From assembly GCA_003564655.1 (NCBI GenBank), contig PXES01000044.1, positions 1 to 18,622 of the forward strand: a stretch of 18,622 nucleotides of DNA. Direction: 5' to 3'. Of the stretch, positions 14,128-18,622 are shown in pieces. The translations under genes were made by a program, and so were the position numbers. Numbering within the stretch: position 1 is the stretch's first letter; the number at the start of each line of letters is the position of its first letter. The notes under the pieces were generated by a model that saw nothing but the letters and a program-made list of their open reading frames with translations, was not told the origin of the DNA and did not search any database. Origin of the DNA: Paracoccaceae bacterium (GTDB taxonomy: Bacteria > Pseudomonadota > Alphaproteobacteria > Rhodobacterales > Rhodobacteraceae).

Positions 14128-14532
14128 CTATGTGCGGGGGTTTTCGCCGATTGCCGCGCGCAGAGGGGTCGGCAACGGGCGCGGGCGGCCATCCGGGGCC
14201 AGGCAAACCAGTGTGACCTCGGCGGAGAACAACTGCTGCGGGCCGCGCAGGACCTGCTGGTGCAGCACCAACCGCGCTCGGGTATGGGCCTGATATTCGG
14301 TCGTCACATCAAGCAGATCGTCGAAGCGCGCGGGCGCCAGATAGTCGGCCACGACGCGGCGCACAGCGAACACCCCCTGCCCCGCCGCCTGCATCGCGGC
14401 CTGGTCGAGCCCCAGCGCGCGCACCCATTCGCTGCGTGCGCGTTCGATGAACTTCAGGTAGTTGGCGTAATAGACGATCCCCGCGAGGTCAGTATCCTCG
14501 TAATAGACGCGGATCTGGTGGGTATGGGTCAT
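14128..14532 (-). CDS. ybgC: Tol-Pal system-associated acyl-CoA thioesterase YbgC
   Basis: A 134-residue hot-dog-fold thioesterase of the 4-hydroxybenzoyl-CoA thioesterase family. The signature YYEDTDLAGIVYYANYLKF (10-28) contains the catalytic Asp15, followed by the IERARSEWVRALG helix. It is cytoplasmic and hydrolyses short-chain acyl-CoA or acts on acyl-ACP in lipid metabolism; its tie to Tol-Pal is genetic linkage. The ATG at 14532 is preceded by GAGG at proper spacing; an upstream in-frame extension lacks homology. It is divergent from the short-chain dehydrogenase gene (115-bp shared gap) and precedes tolQ. Confidence 0.95.
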   Translation of the reverse strand: MTHTHQIRVYYEDTDLAGIVYYANYLKFIERARSEWVRALGLDQAAMQAAGQGVFAVRRVVADYLAPARFDDLLDVTTEYQAHTRARLVLHQQVLRGPQQLFSAEVTLVCLAPDGRPRPLPTPLRAAIGENPRT

Positions 14533-14581
14533 CTGCGCGGCCTCAAAGGTGGCGTTGGGGTGCCACAGCCGCCGCGCGCCC

Positions 14582-14594
14582 GCAAGCGGCTTGC
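14582..14594. promoter_or_regulatory. 13-bp palindrome between ybgC and the dehydrogenase gene
   Basis: GCAAGC-G-GCTTGC is perfectly symmetric around one base and sits midway in the 115-bp divergent gap. It may be an operator for one or both genes. The flanks are GC-rich and I see no clear -35/-10 pair nearby. Confidence 0.35.
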
Positions 14595-14647
14595 CTGATG
14601 CGGCGGCGGGGTTAGCTGGCTGGCTGACACAGGAAAGGACGGAGCCC

Positions 14648-15325
14648 ATGACCGACACGAAAACGCTTTTCATCACCGGCGCCTCGACGGGAATCGGAGC
14701 GGCGACCGCGCGCGCCATGGTCGGCGCGGGCTGGCGCGTCGGGCTGATGGCGCGCAGCCGCGACAAGCTGGACGCGCTGGTGGACGAATTGGGCGAGGCC
14801 GCGCTGGCCTTGCCGGGCGACGCGACGGACCTCGCCGCGCAGGAGGCGGCCATCGCCGAGATGGTGGCGCATTTCGGGCGGCTGGACGCGGCCTTCGCCA
14901 ATGCCGGCAAGGGCCTCGACACGCCGGGGACCGAGACGGGCGACCCGGCCGAGTGGCGCGAGATGCTGGAGCTGAACATCAACGCGCTGCTCTACACCTC
15001 GCGCGCCGCGATCCCCGAATTGCGCAAGACGCAAGGCCATTTGGTGATGACCGGCTCGGTGGCGGGCAAGATCCACCTGCCCGGCTCGATCTATGGGGCG
15101 AGCAAGTGGTTCGTGCATGGCTATGCGGGCAATATGGCGCTGGAGATGCGCGAATGGGGCGGGCGCTGCACGCTGATCGCGCCGGGCATGGTGGACACGC
15201 CGTTTTTCGCCGAGCCCAAGCCCGACAAGCTGCAGCCCGAGGATGTGGCCGAGGCGGTGCGCTTCGCGTTGATGCAACCCGCCCGCGCCAATCTGCCCGA
15301 GATGGTCATCATGCCGACGGGCTGA
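14648..15325 (+). CDS. Short-chain dehydrogenase/reductase (SDR)
   Basis: A 225-residue classical SDR with a Rossmann fold. The cofactor loop TGASTGIG is at 10-17; Arg36 after the second strand suggests NADP(H). NAG is at 85-87 and the catalytic set is Asn110, Ser137, Tyr149 and Lys153 (YGASK). PGMVDTPFF (179-187) closes the cofactor site. It oxidises or reduces a hydroxyl/carbonyl group of unknown substrate in the cytoplasm. The ATG at 14648 follows an AAAGGACGGAG ribosome site; an upstream extension in frame is not homologous. Divergent from ybgC, followed at once by a small hairpin, so it appears monocistronic. Confidence 0.92.
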   Translation: MTDTKTLFITGASTGIGAATARAMVGAGWRVGLMARSRDKLDALVDELGEAALALPGDATDLAAQEAAIAEMVAHFGRLDAAFANAGKGLDTPGTETGDPAEWREMLELNINALLYTSRAAIPELRKTQGHLVMTGSVAGKIHLPGSIYGASKWFVHGYAGNMALEMREWGGRCTLIAPGMVDTPFFAEPKPDKLQPEDVAEAVRFALMQPARANLPEMVIMPTG

Positions 15326-15346
15326 GCGGCGTTTTGCAACGCCGCT
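15325..15346 (+). terminator. Hairpin right after the SDR stop codon
   Basis: AGCGGCGTT (15325-15333) and AACGCCGCT (15338-15346) pair perfectly around a TTGC loop, starting on the last base of the TGA. Only short T steps follow, so termination may be weak or factor-assisted. Confidence 0.6.
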
Positions 15347-15398
15347 GCGGTTCGCCATGTGACACGAGATGCCCGGTGGCGGCTTGGAGCGCTTGGGC

Positions 15399-15461
15399 TC
15401 AGGCCCCATTGATTTCAGCCTTGAGGCGTGCTTCACGCGCCGCAACGAGACCGTGTTGGTT
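15399..15461 (-). pseudogene. C-terminal tail of an unidentified gene (minus strand)
   Basis: Ending at a TGA at 15399, this frame reads about 20 residues with protein-like character: NQHGLVAAREARLKAEINGA. Upstream (higher coordinates) the frame passes into the inverted repeat at 15461 and soon meets a stop. It looks like the last part of a gene cut by insertion or deletion. I do not recognise the protein; chance cannot be excluded for so short a piece. Confidence 0.3.
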
Positions 15462-15476
15462 GTCACTTCTGTGACA
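15461..15476. repeat. Inverted repeat TGTCAC-TTCT-GTGACA
   Basis: Six-base arms pair exactly around a four-base spacer. It starts with TGT, as IS21-family ends often do, and lies about 300 bases before the istB remnant in the direction expected for a left end. It is either a mobile-element terminus or a chance dyad. Confidence 0.4.
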
Positions 15477-15769
15477 TGGCGTTTCGAGTCAAACTGGTTT
15501 CTTCACAAAAGCAACCTCCGCCAAATCGCGGTTCTGCGGGGTGGCGTTCGCATCTCAGATCTGTTGTAGTATGATGGCGTTGCCGTTTGCTGAGGTTACC
15601 GAGGGGTTTCCCGCACCGGGATGATGCTTCTGTCCGTAGTCAGCGCTGTGGCTGCAACCCTATGCCAAGTCCAAGAACGGTTCCAGCACGACGCATGGAG
15701 CATGCCGTGCAACATCTGCTCGAGCAGGGATCACCCGCTTTCGAAGCGTCCATGCCAATACTGTCATAG

Positions 15770-16236
15770 TTGCTCAAAGCTGAAATGGCAGAACGCGAGG
15801 TGCGTTTCGTCGCCTGTCACATGAAGGCCGCCCGCTTTCCGGCCTACAAAGATCTCTCTGGCTTCGATTTTGCGGCCAGCGAAGTCAGCGAAGCTTTGGT
15901 CCGCCAACTCCATCGCTGCCCTCGCCAGCGGTCTCGAACTGATGGCGACTCGCTGGCTCGATCCTGGATGGGGCCGAGAACGTAGTGCTGATCGGCGGCC
16001 CCGGAACCGGAAAATCCCATGTTGCCACCGCCCTCGGCCTTCAGGCCATCGAGCATCACCGCAATCGTGTCCGATTCTTCTCGACGGTCGAACTGGTCAA
16101 CGCGATGGAGCAGGAGAAAGCTCGGGGTAAGGCCGGGAAGATCGCAGAGGCGCTGGTGAAAACTGATCTCATGATCCCGAACGAGCTGGGCTACCTGCCC
16201 TTCAGTGCCTCCGGCGGCGCCTTGCTCTTCCATCTG
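15770..16236 (+). pseudogene. istB: Broken istB, IS21-family helper ATPase
   Basis: IstB is the AAA+ helper of IS21 transposition. The first piece (15770-15919) reads AEREVRFVACHMKAARFPAY, then KDLSGFDFAASEVSEALVRQLHRC, typical of the IstB N-terminal half. The second piece (from about 15964, another frame) starts LDGAENVVLIGGPGTGKSH with an intact Walker A, then VRFFSTVELVNAMEQEKARG and ELGYLPFSASGGALLFHL, where family resemblance stops at 16236. Between the pieces lie about 44 bases where I would expect about 6, causing a frameshift. The Walker B aspartate normally seen before ELGY is replaced (IPNELGY). A TAG precedes the first piece at 15767. The gene is thus N-truncated, frameshifted, mutated in Walker B and C-truncated. 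Confidence 0.8.
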
Positions 16237-16246
16237 CGCGACCAAG

Positions 16247-16400
16247 TTATTCCAGCGTGCGGCCGCCCGGATCGGTGTTCAGCGATTCCGAGCGCATCAC
16301 CGAATAGCCTCGGCAAAGCTGCAGATGTCCGGCCAGCAAGCCATCGGCTGGAACGGCGGTCAGCCGGGTCCACGCGCGGACATCGTCAGGAATGCCACAG
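16247..16400 (-). pseudogene. C-terminal fragment of an unidentified protein (minus strand)
   Basis: A frame on the minus strand ends with TAA at 16247. Reading from about 16400 it gives CGIPDDVRAWTRLTAVPADG, LLAGHLQLCRGYSVMRSES and LNTDPGGRTLE, about 50 residues of ordinary composition with native-looking codon use. The plus-strand frame over the same bases is Arg/Ser/Pro-rich, as shadows are. It lies between the istB break and the binding-protein piece, so it looks like a third, captured fragment. I cannot name the protein. Confidence 0.4.
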
Positions 16401-16410
16401 GCGGTCAACC

Positions 16411-17286
16411 GACCAGATGGACCAGCTGGTCGCGCGGTTCAACGAGACGCACCCCGAGATCGAAGTCGAGTTCTTTCGCTCTGGCACCACCGAGGTGATG
16501 AACCGGTTGGAGGCCGAATTCGCCGCCGGTGACCCGCAGCCCGATGTGCTGCTGATCGCCGACACGGTGGTCATGGCCGGATTGCGCGATGCAGGCCGCC
16601 TGCTGGCCTTCGCGCAGGCCGACACCACCGGCACCGATCCCGAGTTGCACGATGCCGAAGGGCATTTCTTCTCCACCAAGCTGATCACCACCGGGCTGAT
16701 GTTCAACACCAATAACGTGGCCGAGCCAGTGACCAGCTGGGCCGCGCTGGCCGACGAGGCCATCGCCAGCCGCCTGACCATGCCCAGCCCGCTCTATTCC
16801 GGCGCGGCGATGATCCATTTCGGCACGCTGGCCAATCTGGACGGCTTCGGCTGGCCGTTCATCGAAACCATGGCCGAAGGCGGCGCAGTGGCGGGGCGCG
16901 GCAATGGCGGTGTGCTGTCAGCCGTCGCCAATGGCGAGATGGATTACGGCATCATCGTCGATTTCATGCCGCTCAACGCCGCGACCGAGGACAGCCCGGT
17001 CGGCTTCCTGTTTCCCGATGAGGGCGTGACAGCGGTGACCGAGCCGGTGGCGATCCTGTCCAGCGCGCGCAATGTCGAGGCCGCGCAGGCTTTCGTGAAC
17101 TGGCAACTCTCCGAGGAAGGCCAGCGCTTCGCCGTCGAACAGGGCTATCTGCCGCTGCGCGAAGGCGTGGCCCGGCCCACGAAATTCCCGGATGTGGAAA
17201 TCAACGTGATCCAGGTGGACCCGGCGCTACTGCTGGAACAATCCGAGGAGATCCGCCGCCGCTTCGCCGACACTTTCGGCGGCTGA
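16411..17286 (+). pseudogene. ABC transporter substrate-binding protein, Fe(3+)/AfuA type, N-terminus missing
   Basis: About 290 residues of a periplasmic binding protein of the iron(III)/aminoethylphosphonate cluster. It starts MDQLVARFNETHPEIEVEF, then GTTEVMNRLEAEFAAG, PDVLLIADTVVMAGL, the hinge region TTGLMFNTN, PSPLYSGAAMIHFG, FVNWQLSEEGQRFAVEQGYL and a terminal RRRFADTFGG. The signal peptide and first strand (about 40 residues) are absent; upstream the same frame runs through unrelated debris into istB, giving a 433-codon chance fusion from 15985. Without export signal it cannot act in the periplasm. The rest of the reading frame is intact, so the damage may be recent. A permease piece follows after 10 bases, keeping the old operon order. 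Confidence 0.8.
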
Positions 17287-17296
17287 TCCCCACCGC

Positions 17297-17692
17297 ATGG
17301 CCCTGACAGACCGGATCGCGGGCGACTTCGGGCGCCCGCTTCCCCGCGCCGAGGTGCTGCTGCTGGCAGCCCTCGGTCTCTATGTTCTGGGCCTGTGCGT
17401 GCTGCCGCTCCTGCGGCTTCTGCGCACGCTGTTCGGCGACGGGCTGGCCGAGGGGCTGGGCTTCGTCGGCCAGGTCTGGTCAAGCCGGGCGGCGCGGGTG
17501 GCGACGTGGAACACGCTGGATGCGGCGCTCTGGTCCACGGCGCTGTCAGTGGCTCTGGGCGGCGGGATGGCGCTGCTGGTCGGGCTGACCGACCTGCGCG
17601 GCAAGGTGGTTCTGGTGTTCCTGCTGATCCTGCCGCTGTTGATCCCGCCGCAGATCTCGGCGCTGGCCTGGATGGCGCTGATCGGCCCGGCC
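17297..17692 (+). pseudogene. ABC transporter permease (FbpB type), N-terminal piece only
   Basis: The ATG at 17297 begins 10 bases after the binding-protein stop. About 132 residues are recognisable, with three membrane segments: LLLAALGLYVLGLCVLPLL, the NTLDAALWSTALSVALGGG stretch, and VFLLILPLLIPPQISALAWM. The last, with IPPQISALAWMALIGPA, is typical of iron-type permeases. The normal protein has over 500 residues and about 12 segments. After Ala at 17690-17692 the frame leaves the family and soon stops (17737), and ATPase sequence appears in another frame. It cannot form a channel. Confidence 0.8.
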
Positions 17693-17694
17693 TG

Positions 17695-17937
17695 CACGCC
17701 GGTCCGGTCGAGATCTGTCTGCGCGCCGAGGGCCTGACGCTTGGCCCTCGCGGCATTCCCATGCAGATTCTGGCAGAGCGCCGGATCGGCGCCAGGCGCA
17801 TCTTCACCGTGACGCCGCAGGCCGCGCCCGAAGTCCAGCTTCGGCTGGAGATCAGCCGCGCGGCCGGAATTGACGCCGAGGCCGGGCTGATCATTGATGA
17901 CGGCTGGGTCATCGGTCCGCAACCGTACGGTGGCTGA
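17695..17937 (+). pseudogene. C-terminal (TOBE-like) piece of an ABC transporter ATPase
   Basis: In a frame different from the permease piece, about 80 residues run to the TGA at 17935. They read VEICLRAEGLTLGPRGIPM, QILAERRIGARRIFTVTPQ and then LIIDDGWVIGPQPYGG. The sequence resembles the regulatory C-terminal beta domain of iron/spermidine-type ABC ATPases. No Walker A, signature or Walker B is present; those and the rest of the permease would have been lost in one deletion joining 17692 to about 17695. The assignment rests on position and general pattern, so it is tentative. Confidence 0.55.
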
Positions 17938-18353
17938 GCGAGAAGCTGCGCGAGGATCCGGGCGCCACGGCAGCACCACGGCGCCTGCGTCGAGCCGTAA
18001 GGGGCCCGCTTCCCGGCATCGGATGCATCGGAACCAGCGATGATACGGGACAGGGCGGCGAACAGATGGATGGACTTGCATATGAACAGGTCCGCGGGAT
18101 CAAAGGCCCCTCAGCGTGGCTTCCGGGTCTTTCGGCATCGGCGCTTTCTCGGCAAGATCATGATTTTCCAACAAGTCCGGAAAGGCCGGGCACCGGATCA
18201 CGCGAATCACACTTGCACGATCACCGTGCCGGGACGCCGTTATTTGCCGGAATATCAGGCAATCGCGTCCGGTCAGGGTCAGGACCGGCGGCTGCAACCT
18301 TGCTGTCATATCCCTCGGCTAGGTCTTGCTCCAAGCTGAAGGAGCCGAAGCCG
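17938..18353. other. Intergenic region before phaC, no recognised gene
   Basis: About 415 bases. Short frames exist on both strands but none resembles a protein family I know, and base composition is irregular, with A/T-richer patches near 18150-18260. It contains a 19-bp interrupted dyad (18244-18262) and the ribosome site GAAGGAG (18338-18344) of phaC. The promoter of phaC should lie here. It may also hold further debris of the decayed region upstream. Confidence 0.5.
18244..18262. promoter_or_regulatory. Dyad TTGCC-N9-GGCAA upstream of phaC
   Basis: The 19 bases TTGCCGGAATATCAGGCAA are symmetric in 7 of 9 pairs, and the centre lies about 100 bases before the phaC ATG. This fits an operator for a regulator of polyhydroxyalkanoate synthesis, but no regulator gene is in the window. 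Confidence 0.4.
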
Positions 18354-18622
18354 ATGCCTGACGGAAACCGCAAGCCCTTGACAGAACAATCAGTCACGCC
18401 TGACCCGCTGGACCGCGCCACGCGCCGCATGATGGCGCAGGCCAGCGGCGGGATTGCGCCATCGGTGCTGGTCTCGGCCTGGGTGGACTGGTCGCTGCAG
18501 CTTGCCGCCTCGCCCGGCCGTCAGGCGCAACTGGTCGCGCGGGCCTGGCGCCATGCGCTGCATCTGACCGGGCCGAACGGCGCGCCGAAGGAGGCCGTGC
18601 CGCAGGACCGCCGCTTTGCCTC
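18354..18622 (+). CDS. phaC: Poly(3-hydroxyalkanoate) synthase, class I, N-terminal part (cut by window edge)
   Basis: The first 89 codons of a gene starting at ATG 18354, 9 bases after GAAGGAG. The text DRATRRMMAQASGGIAPSVL, then SAWVDWSLQLAASPGRQAQL and near the edge PQDRRFA matches the N-terminal region of class I PHA synthases, ahead of the alpha/beta-hydrolase catalytic domain that lies outside the window. The enzyme polymerises (R)-3-hydroxyacyl-CoA into storage granules. The full protein is about 580-620 residues. The short disordered N-terminus and the DRRF motif support the call, but the lipase-like box with the catalytic cysteine cannot be seen here. Codon use is native, unlike the region before it. 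Confidence 0.78.
   Translation, partial: MPDGNRKPLTEQSVTPDPLDRATRRMMAQASGGIAPSVLVSAWVDWSLQLAASPGRQAQLVARAWRHALHLTGPNGAPKEAVPQDRRFA

Larger units (their letters stand above)
15347..15769. other. Degenerate stretch between SDR and the istB remnant
   Basis: About 420 bases, visibly less GC-rich than the flanks, with frequent stops in all frames and no intact gene. It holds a minus-strand coding-like tail (15399 onward), a small inverted repeat (15461-15476) and, from about 15480, sequence such as gagtcaaactgg that resembles the ends of IS21-type elements. I find no istA transposase remnant I can defend. Confidence 0.5.
15461..16240 (+). mobile_element. Remnant of an IS21-family insertion sequence
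   Basis: The istB-like piece at 15770-16236 identifies the family. A possible left end begins at 15461. The istA transposase gene and the right end are missing, so the element cannot move by itself. The exact borders are estimates. Confidence 0.55.

Noticed and set aside
15985..17286. The 433-codon frame as one novel AAA+/binding-protein fusion
   Set aside because: The join contains shadow sequence over a minus-strand fragment, and both ends are truncated versions of ordinary families, so it is treated as debris.
1..18622. CRISPR array, defence system or prophage
   Set aside because: No regularly spaced repeats, nuclease sets or phage structural genes were seen; the only mobile trace is the IS21 remnant.

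Overview
The window looks like chromosomal DNA of a high-GC alphaproteobacterium, most likely a member of the Rhodobacteraceae (Roseobacter/Rhodobacter/Paracoccus group). The basis is strong G/C preference at third codon positions, the gene order tolQ-tolR-tolA-tolB-pal-ybgF-tilS-ftsH, a proline/glutamate-rich TolA, and proteins that read like that family. This is recognition from memory, not a database search.

Layout, left to right. (1) 1-2569, minus strand: two overlapping glycosyltransferase genes, a GT14-type branching enzyme cut by the window edge and a GT2-type enzyme, probably for a surface polysaccharide. (2) 2570-2971: intergenic, holding a perfect 25-bp stem hairpin whose 15-base loop is a canonical G-quadruplex motif. 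(3) 2972-5343: a divergent pair of an FMN-dependent 2-hydroxyacid (L-lactate type) dehydrogenase (minus) and a GntR/FCD regulator (plus), the latter followed by a small exported protein. (4) 5344-5646: a convergent intergenic region with a second, unrelated-stem hairpin carrying the same kind of 15-base G4 loop just after ftsH. (5) 5647-14532, minus strand: ybgC, tolQRAB, pal, ybgF (cpoB), tilS and ftsH, mostly with 1-4 base overlaps. Together these cover the trans-envelope Tol-Pal machine, tRNA-Ile lysidine synthetase and the membrane AAA+ protease. (6) 14648-15325, plus strand: a short-chain dehydrogenase divergent from ybgC. (7) 15326-18353: a scar of gene debris. It holds an IS21-family istB remnant, two minus-strand coding-like tails, and a wrecked iron-type ABC transporter operon (binding protein without its N-terminus, permease N-terminus, ATPase C-terminus). 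(8) 18354-18622: the start of a polyhydroxyalkanoate synthase gene (phaC), cut by the window edge.

Most of the window is orderly housekeeping DNA. The least expected signal is the pair of hairpins at 2864-2928 and 5551-5629. Both lie just downstream of minus-strand stop codons, and both carry a four-tract G3 loop with single-base spacers, although their stems differ. This may be a recurrent terminator or roadblock element. The second is the mosaic at 15399-17937, where at least five broken gene pieces are joined, and one 433-codon open frame spans an istB piece and a binding-protein piece that are not one gene. No tRNA, rRNA or CRISPR array was seen.
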